From an uncultured Aquimarina sp. (lineage in GTDB: Bacteria > Bacteroidota > Bacteroidia > Flavobacteriales > Flavobacteriaceae), in NCBI GenBank assembly GCA_947498705.1, contig CANMLW010000001.1, positions 1,116,001-1,180,000 of the forward strand: 64,000 nucleotides of DNA, given 5' to 3'. Numbering within the stretch: the first letter of the stretch is position 1; each line of letters begins with the position of its first letter. The position numbers were made by a program, and so were the translations under genes. A model generated the notes under the pieces. That model made no database searches, was not told where the DNA came from, and worked only from the letters and a program-made list of their open reading frames with translations. This document shows positions 55,173 to 62,929 of this stretch, in pieces.

Positions 55173-55703
55173 ATGAGCGCAGCTACTAAAGAAAGCTTTG
55201 ACGTACTAATTGAAATACCAAAAGGGAGTAGAAATAAATACGAATACGATTTTGATATCAAAAAAATTCGATACGATCGCATGATTTTTTCATCGATGAT
55301 GTATCCTGCAGATTATGGATTTATCCCTGAGACGCTAGCACTTGATGGAGATCCGTTAGATGTATTGGTATTGGTAACAGAACCAACATTTCCAGGTTGT
55401 GTTATCGAAGTAAAACCTATTGGTGTATTTCATATGGCCGATGAAAAAGGGCCCGATGAAAAAATCATTTGCGTCCCTGTTGCAGATCCTATAGCCAGTA
55501 GACTTGCAGATTTAAAAGAAATGAATCCACACCTAATCAAAGAAATCGAACATTTCTTTCAGGTATACAAAGATTTAGAAAAGAAAAAAGTTGATGTAGG
55601 TGGATGGGGAAATATCGACGAAGCTAAAGAAATCATCAAAGCTTGTGTTAAACGCTTTGAAGAATTTGAAAATAAACCAGAAGGATTATTTAGTATAGCC
55701 TAA
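55173..55703 (+). CDS. ppa: Soluble inorganic pyrophosphatase (family I)
   Basis: The 176-residue enzyme hydrolyses pyrophosphate to two phosphates. Active-site motifs are present: IEIPKGSRNKYEYD, MMYPADYGFIPETLALDGDP with the following LDVLVL, and KVDVGGWGNIDEAKEIIK near the end. The Asp triplet coordinating Mg2+ in DGDPLDVL is intact. Length is typical. A terminator follows at 55731. The genome also carries the membrane pyrophosphatase gene immediately downstream, so two PPi-using enzymes adjoin: one releases the energy as heat, the other stores it as an ion gradient. Confidence 0.97.
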   Translation: MSAATKESFDVLIEIPKGSRNKYEYDFDIKKIRYDRMIFSSMMYPADYGFIPETLALDGDPLDVLVLVTEPTFPGCVIEVKPIGVFHMADEKGPDEKIICVPVADPIASRLADLKEMNPHLIKEIEHFFQVYKDLEKKKVDVGGWGNIDEAKEIIKACVKRFEEFENKPEGLFSIA

Positions 55704-55730
55704 TAATCCACATTGATATTTAACTAAAAA

Positions 55731-55760
55731 ATCTCAGAAGTACTTTCTGAGATTTTTTTT
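55731..55760 (+). terminator. Terminator of ppa
   Basis: AATCTCAGAA (55731-55740) pairs with TTCTGAGATT (55746-55755) around a 5-nt loop and runs into a T7 tail (55754-55760), 27 bp after the stop. A-rich upstream flank makes it usable in both directions. Confidence 0.9.
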
Positions 55761-56082
55761 AGTTTCTCACAAAGTTACTCTTCGAAATTATCAAACCTAC
55801 CCTAGCAACTCCCAGCTATACAATCATTACCCTTTTAGAGCTAACTCTCTAATCATCAATCCCGTTTTTACCTCCTATATAAAACAAAAGGTTAGCCCAC
55901 AAAATGCGCGCACAACCTTAAACGATGCTAAAAACTCAATTTTATTACTCAAAAACCATAATATATTTAATTTTAAGACCCAAAACTTAAGATATTATTA
56001 TGTTTAAAACAAAAACATTACATTTTTCCTATTTAGACGAATTTTATTACTTTTAGCAACTAATTAACTAAAAACATACTTA
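55761..56082. other. Intergenic region before the membrane pyrophosphatase
   Basis: This 322-bp AT-rich stretch follows the ppa terminator. A TACTTTTA at 56048-56055, one base off the -7 consensus, lies 28 bp before the hppA ATG and may be its promoter; no TTG is spaced correctly. No hairpin, repeat or small gene is visible. Confidence 0.4.
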
Positions 56083-58374
56083 ATGGAATCAAATATGATT
56101 TATATGCCAATTGCTTTGGCATTACTAGGGCTTATCTACATGCTTATTAAAAAATCTTGGGTGATGAAACAAGATGCCGGCGATGGTAAAATGAAAGAAA
56201 TTTCAGATCATATTTACGAAGGTGCCTTAGCTTTCTTAAAAGCAGAATATAAATTACTCGCCATATTTGTTTTAATTGTAAGTGTCTTGTTATTTATAGT
56301 CTCTATAGTAGTAGACACAACACACTGGTTAATTGTAATCGCTTTTATTTTTGGAGCGGTATTCTCTGCTTTTGCAGGAAACATAGGAATGAAAATTGCT
56401 ACTAAAACAAACGTAAGAACGACTCAAGCCGCGCGTACAAGTTTACCAAACGCTCTTAAAATATCATTTGGTGGTGGTACTGTAATGGGACTTGGGGTTG
56501 CAGGGTTAGCAGTTTTAGGACTAACTGCTTTCTTTATTATATTCTACCACTTCTTTATGGGAGGTGAATGGGTCTCTACCGATCAAATGACAATTGTACT
56601 AGAAACCTTAGCAGGTTTTTCACTTGGAGCAGAATCTATTGCTTTATTTGCTCGTGTTGGTGGAGGTATATATACCAAAGCTGCAGATGTTGGCGCTGAT
56701 CTTGTAGGTAAAGTAGAAGCAGGCATTCCCGAAGATGATCCTCGTAATCCAGCTACGATTGCGGATAACGTAGGAGATAATGTAGGAGATGTAGCCGGTA
56801 TGGGTGCTGATTTATTTGGTTCTTATGTAGCAACTGTACTTGCGGCTATGGTATTAGGTAATTATGTAATAAAAGATATGGGTGGATCTATAACAGACGC
56901 TTTTGGAGGTATTGGGCCAATCTTATTACCTATGGCCATTGCGGGTGTTGGTATTATTATATCTATTATAGGAACCATGCTGGTTAAAATTAAAAGTAAT
57001 GATGCCAAGGAATCTCAAGTAATGGGAGCACTTAATATAGGTAACTGGACTTCTATTATATTGGTTGCAGCTGCATGTTTTGGATTATGTAAATGGATGC
57101 TCCCAGAAACAATGACGATGGAATTCTTTGGAGAAGGAAACATACAAATATCTGCAATGAGAGTGTTCTATGCCACCTTGGTTGGTTTGGTAGTAGGAGC
57201 AGTTATTTCATCTGTAACTGAATATTATACCGGATTAGGTAAATCACCTATTCTTAAAATTGTACAACAATCAAGTACAGGTGCAGGTACCAATATTATT
57301 GCTGGTTTGGCTACAGGAATGATTTCTACATTTCCTTCTGTACTATTATTTGCAGGAGCTATCTGGGCATCTTACGCTTTTGCCGGTTTTTACGGAGTAG
57401 CATTATCTGCATCAGCAATGATGGCTACTACTGCAATGCAATTAGCAATCGATGCTTTTGGTCCAATAGCTGATAATGCAGGTGGAATAGCAGAAATGAG
57501 TGAACAAGAACCTATAGTTAGAGAGCGTACCGATATTTTAGACTCTGTAGGTAACACAACGGCTGCTACCGGAAAAGGGTTTGCTATTGCTTCTGCAGCA
57601 TTAACATCATTAGCTTTGTTTGCCGCCTATGTAACTTTTACAGGAATTGACGGTATTAATATTTTTAAAGCACCAGTATTAGCCATGCTATTTGTTGGAG
57701 GTATGGTGCCTGTAGTATTTTCTGCTTTGGCAATGAATGCTGTAGGAAAAGCTGCTATGGAAATGGTACAAGAAGTACGTCGTCAATTTAGAGAGATTGC
57801 AGGGATCATGGAAGGTACAGGAACACCAGAATATGACAAGTGCGTTGCTATATCAACAAAAGCATCTTTAAAAGAAATGATGTTACCTGGTTTATTAACT
57901 ATTGGATTTCCTATCATAATTGCTTTTGTACCCTTATTATTTGGAATGGAAAGACTAGCTATTGCAGAAATGCTTGGAGGATACATGGCTGGAGTTACTG
58001 TGAGTGGTGTTTTATGGGCCATCTTTCAAAACAACGCAGGTGGTGCATGGGACAACGCAAAAAAATCATTTGAAGCAGGTGTAGAAATTAATGGAGAAAT
58101 GACCTACAAAGGATCTGATGCACACAAAGCAGCCGTTACAGGGGATACGGTAGGTGATCCTTTTAAAGATACTTCTGGACCATCTATGAATATCTTAATT
58201 AAATTAACTTGCCTTATTGGACTTGTAATTGCACCTATTTTAGGAGGGCATACATCAGAAACCGCTGTAGCCAACAATAAAACAGAAATTACTGAAACTA
58301 GAGATATTGCTCATCAAGACAATGAGAAAACAAAAGAATTAAGTCAAACAGCCAAAAGTGAGCTTTTAAAATAA
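56083..58374 (+). CDS. hppA: Membrane-bound ion-translocating pyrophosphatase
   Basis: The 763-residue, ~16-helix protein couples PPi hydrolysis to pumping H+ or Na+ across the inner membrane. The PPi-binding loop is clear: [20 protein letters not shown] followed by [21 protein letters not shown], and a second Asp-rich set near the C-terminus ([20 protein letters not shown]). The motif [19 protein letters not shown] at ~489-507 carries Ala494/Ala495 where K+-independent enzymes have Lys, so this is the K+-dependent class. Whether it pumps Na+, H+ or both cannot be decided by eye. A strong terminator follows. It follows the soluble pyrophosphatase but has its own promoter region. Confidence 0.96.
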   Translation: MESNMIYMPIALALLGLIYMLIKKSWVMKQDAGDGKMKEISDHIYEGALAFLKAEYKLLAIFVLIVSVLLFIVSIVVDTTHWLIVIAFIFGAVFSAFAGNIGMKIATKTNVRTTQAARTSLPNALKISFGGGTVMGLGVAGLAVLGLTAFFIIFYHFFMGGEWVSTDQMTIVLETLAGFSLGAESIALFARVGGGIYTKAADVGADLVGKVEAGIPEDDPRNPATIADNVGDNVGDVAGMGADLFGSYVATVLAAMVLGNYVIKDMGGSITDAFGGIGPILLPMAIAGVGIIISIIGTMLVKIKSNDAKESQVMGALNIGNWTSIILVAAACFGLCKWMLPETMTMEFFGEGNIQISAMRVFYATLVGLVVGAVISSVTEYYTGLGKSPILKIVQQSSTGAGTNIIAGLATGMISTFPSVLLFAGAIWASYAFAGFYGVALSASAMMATTAMQLAIDAFGPIADNAGGIAEMSEQEPIVRERTDILDSVGNTTAATGKGFAIASAALTSLALFAAYVTFTGIDGINIFKAPVLAMLFVGGMVPVVFSALAMNAVGKAAMEMVQEVRRQFREIAGIMEGTGTPEYDKCVAISTKASLKEMMLPGLLTIGFPIIIAFVPLLFGMERLAIAEMLGGYMAGVTVSGVLWAIFQNNAGGAWDNAKKSFEAGVEINGEMTYKGSDAHKAAVTGDTVGDPFKDTSGPSMNILIKLTCLIGLVIAPILGGHTSETAVANNKTEITETRDIAHQDNEKTKELSQTAKSELLK

Positions 58375-58396
58375 AAATCATAAAATAATCTGTAAC

Positions 58397-58430
58397 ACCC
58401 CGCTATTTAAGCGGGGTTGTTTATTTTTAT
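58397..58430 (+). terminator. Terminator of hppA
   Basis: ACCCCGCT (58397-58404) pairs with AGCGGGGT (58410-58417) around a 5-nt loop, followed by a T-rich tail (TGTTTATTTTTAT). It is GC-rich in an AT-rich setting, 23 bp after the stop. Confidence 0.93.
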
Positions 58431-58447
58431 AACTTAATTTATTATTT

Positions 58448-59449
58448 ATGTTTAAGAAAAAGTCGCTACGAATCAATACGTATCTCGGTCATGGTACCAA
58501 TACTGTTTTTCGTGCAACTGGACGGGCTTTAGAAGGCGAGAATATCAATTTTGAAACCAATCAGCATTTTTTTAAAACCCTTAGAAACATCTACAAACAG
58601 TTCGAAAGTGATGAAATTAGAAATACTCCTATAAAACTAATATTACCAAACAATCAAGTAATTGAAACAGTTACTGACCACGAAGGATATTATCATGTAC
58701 AACTAGCAGTACCTTCACTTTCTGAATATAGAGATAAAGATGGGTGGATATCGTATAGTGTTTCTTTTAATAATAAGCATCTGGACTCGCAAATAAGTGA
58801 ACAAAATCAATTTGAAAGCAAAATGCTCATCCCGACCCATACTGCTGATTTTGGAATTATTAGTGATATTGACGATACTATTTTACACACCGGTGTTGCT
58901 TCGCTTTTTAAATGGAGGGTAATTGCAAATACAATTTTCAAAAACTATGATAAAAGAGCCGCTACAAAGGGAATCGTAAACCTATATCAAAAATTACAAC
59001 TTGGCACAAACAATCATCCTATCAATCCCTTCTTTTACGTAAGTAATAGCCCTTGGAATTTATACGATTATCTATCTGCATTTTTAAAGAAAAACAATTT
59101 TCCAAAAGGTCCGGTTTTACTTCGTGATTTTAGAACTCCCTTTGATAAAACTCCCAAACCTAAAACACCTCACAAACGATCAGAAATCATTAATCTTTTA
59201 CAACTTTATCCTGATCTCAATTATATTATGATAGGCGATAGTGGTGAAAAGGATATCGATATCTATACAAAAATTGCGATAGAACACCCCAATAGAATTT
59301 TAGCAATCTATATTCGAAATGTAAATCATTCTGGAAAAGAAAAACGCATTAAAAAAATAATCAATTCTTTTAACCATTGTCCTATTTTACTAATTCAAAA
59401 TCCAGATGAAGCGATAAGACATGCAAAAGATTTAGGATATATTCTTTAA
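58448..59449 (+). CDS. App1-family phosphatase (DUF2183)
   Basis: The 333-residue protein has the catalytic HAD-like motif IISDIDDTILHTG with Asp140, Asp142, Asp143 and Thr144, then NPFFYVSNSPWNLYDYLSAF, and YIMIGDSGEKDIDIY, matching the App1/DUF2183 phosphatase family. In yeast, App1 is a phosphatidate phosphatase; bacterial members are thought to act on lipid or phosphoester substrates. There is no signal peptide or membrane helix, so it is cytoplasmic. It begins 18 bp after the hppA terminator. Its stop overlaps that of the convergent S24 regulator by 4 bp, so no terminator fits between them. Confidence 0.88.
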   Translation: MFKKKSLRINTYLGHGTNTVFRATGRALEGENINFETNQHFFKTLRNIYKQFESDEIRNTPIKLILPNNQVIETVTDHEGYYHVQLAVPSLSEYRDKDGWISYSVSFNNKHLDSQISEQNQFESKMLIPTHTADFGIISDIDDTILHTGVASLFKWRVIANTIFKNYDKRAATKGIVNLYQKLQLGTNNHPINPFFYVSNSPWNLYDYLSAFLKKNNFPKGPVLLRDFRTPFDKTPKPKTPHKRSEIINLLQLYPDLNYIMIGDSGEKDIDIYTKIAIEHPNRILAIYIRNVNHSGKEKRIKKIINSFNHCPILLIQNPDEAIRHAKDLGYIL

Positions 59450-60213
59450 TTTTTTAAACTGCGTACCTCAGAAGTAAGAGCAGCCATTGCTTCTTGCAAT
59501 TGTTTAATTCCTGCAGTATCAGAATTAGCATCTATATTAAAACTTAGCTTACTATTTACCTCCCAAAGTTCTACGATCTGATGAGATAAAATGGTATAAG
59601 GTAAGTACTCTGTATTTAAAGAAATTAATGTAATAACAGACGCATCTTCGCTCTTTCTTATTTTTTTAACCACTACACTATCTTCTAATACAACAACACA
59701 AACTGTATTATTGGCCATTTCAGAAAGATTGTTTACCGCCTTACCTATTACCCATTCTTTGGGCTCTAGTAAAGGTAACATGCTGTCTCCTTCTACTTGA
59801 AATCCTCGATAACTTGCATTTCTATACTCTGGCAAAGGAATGTCAAAAGCTGGTAGCTGCTGGTACCAATCCAAATCCTGAACATTATGAGGGTAGCCTG
59901 CTGCCGCTTTTACATTTACCAAAACAATATTTTCATTTTTTTCAGAATCAACAGTTACTACTTTGGGTGAAACATCTCCAGAATACAATTTTAATTTCTT
60001 CTGACTACTTTCTCCAAACAACCATAAGGGGTTGACATTAAATTCTTGTAGTAAACGAGCTACCACTTTTCCCGAAATTTTTGTTTTACCTCGTTCGATA
60101 TCTGCTGTAGAGTTCTTTATCTGCAGTACCTTGGCAAAATCTGCTTGGGTAAAATGGTTTTCCTCACGTATTTGTTTAAAACGCTTTATAGTTTGGTTGG
60201 TTAGATCGTCCAT
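59446..60213 (-). CDS. LexA/CI-like repressor (XRE HTH + S24 peptidase)
   Basis: Residues ~8-66 form an XRE helix-turn-helix (RFKQIREENHFTQADFAKVL). Residues ~95-230 are an S24 peptidase with the nucleophile Ser144 (VEGDSMLPLLEP) and general base Lys183 (VVVKKI). An Ala105-Gly106 bond in KAAAGYPHN lies 38-39 residues before Ser144, like the self-cleavage sites of LexA and lambda CI. The protein should therefore be a DNA-binding repressor inactivated by autocleavage, possibly RecA-driven. It is divergent from a DUF559 gene, with palindromes GGAATATTTCC and TATGGAATTTTTCCATA between them. The first lies inside its own promoter, implying autorepression. The 3' end overlaps the App1 gene by 4 bp. 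Confidence 0.92.
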   Translation of the reverse strand: MDDLTNQTIKRFKQIREENHFTQADFAKVLQIKNSTADIERGKTKISGKVVARLLQEFNVNPLWLFGESSQKKLKLYSGDVSPKVVTVDSEKNENIVLVNVKAAAGYPHNVQDLDWYQQLPAFDIPLPEYRNASYRGFQVEGDSMLPLLEPKEWVIGKAVNNLSEMANNTVCVVVLEDSVVVKKIRKSEDASVITLISLNTEYLPYTILSHQIVELWEVNSKLSFNIDANSDTAGIKQLQEAMAALTSEVRSLKN

Positions 60214-60269
60214 AAAAAAGATTTTAGTTGTTTCTCATACAAAGCGAGGGTTTTAGTAAACTTTCCACA

Positions 60270-60299
60270 CAAAGATACGAGATTTAGGAATATTTCCAA
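60270..60299 (-). promoter_or_regulatory. Promoter of the S24 repressor gene
   Basis: Minus-strand TTG (60299-60297), a 19-bp spacer and TATCTTTG (60277-60270) match the Bacteroidota consensus exactly. The palindrome GGAATATTTCC (60287-60297) fills part of the spacer and touches the -33 box. The leader is ~52 nt. Confidence 0.7.
60287..60297. promoter_or_regulatory. Operator palindrome 1 (GGAATATTTCC)
   Basis: An inverted repeat GGAA-TAT-TTCC sits within the promoter of the S24 repressor gene, where a bound repressor would block transcription. Its centre is 42 bp (about four helical turns) from that of operator 2, which shares the GGAA...TTCC arms. Confidence 0.6.
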
Positions 60300-60325
60300 T
60301 TTTAACATTGCAAAACTTTTATTTA

Positions 60326-60342
60326 TATGGAATTTTTCCATA
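60326..60342. promoter_or_regulatory. Operator palindrome 2 (TATGGAATTTTTCCATA)
   Basis: A perfect 7-bp inverted repeat with a 3-bp centre, immediately before and overlapping the -7 box of the DUF559 gene. A further GGAAA half-site follows at 60348. Binding by the S24 repressor is inferred from shared arms and position. Confidence 0.65.
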
Positions 60343-60348
60343 AATTTG
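60341..60348 (+). promoter_or_regulatory. -7 element of the DUF559 gene promoter
   Basis: TAAATTTG is an exact TAnnTTTG match beginning at the last two bases of operator 2. A start near 60354 would leave a ~22-nt leader to the ATG at 60376 and rules out the TTG at 60346 as start codon. No TTG lies at the ideal -33 position, so the promoter may be weak. Confidence 0.5.
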
Positions 60349-60375
60349 GAAAAATTACTATTAAATCATTACAAC

Positions 60376-60753
60376 ATGCACACTTCTACAATCCCTTTGT
60401 TTCAAAAAACATCAGAGCACGTTATAAGACACTCTTTAGACAACTCTATTACTGCTATTGATCAACTACACCAAACACTAATTGAAAAGGGGTTTAAATT
60501 TCTTAGAAATAAAACAATTAGTAACTACAAGTTTGATTTTTATTGTCCAGAATCAAAAACAGCTATTGAGATAGACAGCTATGCACATGAGTTCTCTGAT
60601 ATATACAACCTTGATGCTCCAAAAAAATTTTCTATTGCATCTTTAGGCATTACAGTACTTAAATTTACCGATTATCAAATCCTCACAGACATTGAAGAAA
60701 TTGTTAGAGCACTAAAGAATCAAGTAAATACAATTGTGCTATTAGAGTCTTAA
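60376..60753 (+). CDS. DUF559 (Vsr/PD-(D/E)xK-like) nuclease-fold protein
   Basis: The 125-residue protein (ATG at 60376) has the DUF559 core: LIEKGFKFLRNKTISNYKFD, then FYCPESKTAIEIDSYAHEF, and LGITVLKFTDYQI. These match the very-short-patch-repair/restriction-like fold, with an acidic pair (Asp in FDFY; Glu and Asp in IEID) where catalytic residues sit. A usual Gly-Glu in the ..D(G/S)..H segment is Ser-Tyr here. Many DUF559 proteins are thought to be DNA endonucleases; activity of this one is untested. The gene is divergent from an S24 repressor and has a palindrome at its promoter, so it may be induced by DNA damage. Confidence 0.82.
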   Translation: MHTSTIPLFQKTSEHVIRHSLDNSITAIDQLHQTLIEKGFKFLRNKTISNYKFDFYCPESKTAIEIDSYAHEFSDIYNLDAPKKFSIASLGITVLKFTDYQILTDIEEIVRALKNQVNTIVLLES

Positions 60754-60957
60754 ACAAGTAGTTTGTAATTCATCTCTCAATTAAAAATTGTTTGTCTCGA
60801 TACGATCAATATTTATATGTTAAGAATTACAATAGTTTAGCTTTACCTGTTAAAACGTAGAAAACTTTCAAAACTAATAGATCAATTTATTGATTAGGAA
60901 ATAAAAATTTAACGTTAATTAACCTTTTTTTAATTTTATCAAAATGAAATAAAGCCC

Positions 60958-60965
60958 TAGATTTG
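60958..60965 (+). promoter_or_regulatory. -7 element of the amphipathic lipoprotein gene
   Basis: TAGATTTG is an exact TAnnTTTG match 37 bp before the ATG at 61003. No TTG is seen at the ideal -33 distance. Confidence 0.5.
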
Positions 60966-61002
60966 ACGTTTAAATAACCAAATTAACTATATCTATTAAA
61001 TT

Positions 61003-61446
61003 ATGAAAAAATTAGTTTTAGGGGCCATGGCTCTAATGTTTTTATCGGTAATTTCTTGTAAACAAGCTGCTGACAAAACTCAGGAAGCTGCAGATGCAGC
61101 GCAAGAAGTTGTTGAAGAAACAGCAGATAAAGCACAAGAAACTGTTCAGGAGGTTGCAGAAAAGGTAGAAAGCGCTGTAGACGGTATACCTACTTTTAGC
61201 GATCCTGCTATCGACGCATACGTTAAAAATTACGAAGCATATATTGCTGAGTATACAAAGATTGTAGAAAGTAAAGATATGACTGCTTTTGCTTCTCTTA
61301 GCCAAAAAGGACAAGAACTTGCTGCTCAAGCTCAGGAAATTTCTGGAAAACTTACTGGTGAAGATGCTCAGAAATGGACAGAATATATGACTGCAAGCTC
61401 TAAGAAGATGCAAGAATTAGCTCAGTCAATGACTCAGCAACAATAA
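61003..61446 (+). CDS. Small lipoprotein with amphipathic 11-residue repeats
   Basis: The 147-residue protein has a lipoprotein signal peptide ending SVISC with lipidated Cys19. Residues ~20-57 are short Ala/Glu/Lys repeats (DKTQEAADAAQEVVEET, then DKAQETVQEVAEKVES), which form an amphipathic helix like those of LEA and apolipoprotein-type proteins. Residues ~65-147 form a second helical region with no known domain. No acidic surface-export signal follows the Cys, so it probably stays in the periplasm-facing outer membrane leaflet. Function is unknown; stress or membrane protection is a guess. It has its own promoter and a strong terminator. Confidence 0.85.
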   Translation: MKKLVLGAMALMFLSVISCKQAADKTQEAADAAQEVVEETADKAQETVQEVAEKVESAVDGIPTFSDPAIDAYVKNYEAYIAEYTKIVESKDMTAFASLSQKGQELAAQAQEISGKLTGEDAQKWTEYMTASSKKMQELAQSMTQQQ

Positions 61447-61481
61447 TATTTGCAAAATATAATACGTTTACATACGTGTAT

Positions 61482-61510
61482 AAACCACCTACCCTGTAGG
61501 TGGTTTTTTT
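61482..61510. terminator. Bidirectional terminator between the lipoprotein and nitroreductase genes
   Basis: AAACCACCTAC (61482-61492) pairs with GTAGGTGGTTT (61496-61506) around a 3-nt loop, then T7 to 61510. It serves the + lipoprotein gene, and lies at the stop of the - strand nitroreductase gene. Confidence 0.93.
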
Positions 61511-62078
61511 ATGACAACCATTGTACTTTATCTTCTATAGCATCTCTTTTTGGGTCGGTTTTCTCTTCTTCAATATTATAGTTTCCTAAATAAAATAACC
61601 CTAAACATTGTTCACCTTCTTCAAAATCAAAGAAATCACCAATATACTCTATTAAATTTGGAGTACTCCAATAACATCCAACATTATTAGCTGCACATGT
61701 TAACCACATATTTTGCACCGCCATAGCCGTGGCAGCTACTTCTTCCCACTCAGGAACACGTCCTTTTAAATCACGTTGCATGCATATCACAATAATAGCA
61801 CTAGATGATTTACAATTGTTTATTATTTTTTTATGCTTAAACGGAGAAAAACTCTCGTTAGAGGTAATATCAGTATACGTATCTGACAAAAAAACTCCCA
61901 ATCTATCCTTTGCCTCACCAAGAACTACTTTAAACCTCCAGGGTTGCGTTAATCGATGTGTAGGAGCCCAATTGGCATTTTCTAAGAGTTTTTTAATAAA
62001 TTCTTCTGAAACAGGGTGCTCATTATATTGTGGAGGAAAAATAGATCTCCTATTTCTAATAATTTCACTTATATTCAT
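61509..62078 (-). CDS. Nitroreductase family protein
   Basis: The 189-residue protein starts MNISEIIRNRRSIFPPQY at the ATG at 62078; a TTG two codons earlier is in frame. Nitroreductase-fold motifs are visible: RRSIFPP, ANWAPTHRLTQPWRFKVV (FMN-binding Arg and substrate region) and ATAMAVQNMWLTCAANNVGCYWSTP. The family reduces nitroaromatics, quinones or flavins using NAD(P)H and FMN; the substrate is not predictable. It is a single gene that ends in the bidirectional terminator at 61482-61510. Confidence 0.9.
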   Translation of the reverse strand: MNISEIIRNRRSIFPPQYNEHPVSEEFIKKLLENANWAPTHRLTQPWRFKVVLGEAKDRLGVFLSDTYTDITSNESFSPFKHKKIINNCKSSSAIIVICMQRDLKGRVPEWEEVAATAMAVQNMWLTCAANNVGCYWSTPNLIEYIGDFFDFEEGEQCLGLFYLGNYNIEEEKTDPKRDAIEDKVQWLS

Positions 62079-62152
62079 ATGCAATTTCTTTTTGTAAAGT
62101 TATTACTATTCTAAAGACTATATATCATCAATTATTTACTAATTCTTACTTT

Positions 62153-62857
62153 ATGAATTTCGGTAAAAGGGCATTAACTCCTGAACAACTCGACGACTTA
62201 ACTTTATCAGGAAAAACACTGCACAAAACCCTATCAAGCCTAAAATGGATCAATTCATTTTTTGGAAATCATCAACAATTATCAAAAGCTGTATTAGTTT
62301 ATTGTAAAAAAAACACTTCTAAAAACAAGTATCATATTGTAGATTTAGGTTGTGGGGGCGGTGATTGCATTTATTTTATTTCAAAAAAGTTAAAGCAACA
62401 TGATATTAACGCTTCTTTTATAGGCATAGATGGTAATCCAGAAAGTATTTCTTATGCGAATAAACAAAATTTCACTTCTAACCAGATTCGTTTTATGGTA
62501 GCTGATATTCTGCATAAGGATTTTAGTATTCCAAATTGTGATCTTTTAATCTGTAGTCATTTTATATATCATTTTGACAACAAAAGCCTCATTCAGTTTT
62601 TAAAACAACTAAAAAAACAAAAGGTCAAGCAAATTATTTTTAGCGAGTTATACAGAAGTAAGATCGCTTACTATACATTTAAAATGATCAGATATTTTAT
62701 TCCTATATCTAAAATGGCTAAAGAAGATGGTTTACTTGCGATCCAACGCTCTTTTTCGATTAGTGAATTACAAAGTACACTTCAGCAAACCAACATACAA
62801 CAATTTAAAATTTACAAAAAGCCATTTTTTCGAATGATTGTAGAAATAGAACCCTAG
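62153..62857 (+). CDS. Class I SAM-dependent methyltransferase
   Basis: The 234-residue protein has the SAM-binding motif I VDLGCGGGDCIYFISKKL, then FIGIDGNPESISYANK (motif II Asp) and DLLICSHFIYHF (motif IV). It is soluble. In many Bacteroidota a similar methyltransferase adjoins a type III polyketide synthase and an oxidoreductase, but none is present here. Substrate unknown. It is divergent from the nitroreductase gene, with 74 bp between starts, and is followed by the right-edge pentapeptide gene. Confidence 0.88.
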   Translation: MNFGKRALTPEQLDDLTLSGKTLHKTLSSLKWINSFFGNHQQLSKAVLVYCKKNTSKNKYHIVDLGCGGGDCIYFISKKLKQHDINASFIGIDGNPESISYANKQNFTSNQIRFMVADILHKDFSIPNCDLLICSHFIYHFDNKSLIQFLKQLKKQKVKQIIFSELYRSKIAYYTFKMIRYFIPISKMAKEDGLLAIQRSFSISELQSTLQQTNIQQFKIYKKPFFRMIVEIEP

Positions 62858-62929
62858 ACATAACCAGAAGATAAGGGCTTATACTACTTAAAAACATTCC
62901 CTTTTATCTAGATAGTTATTTATCAGAAT

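Noticed and set aside
62858..62929. Possible terminator between the methyltransferase and pentapeptide genes
   Set aside because: GATAAGGG and CCCTTTTATC pair only with bulges and a 20-nt loop; too weak to call.
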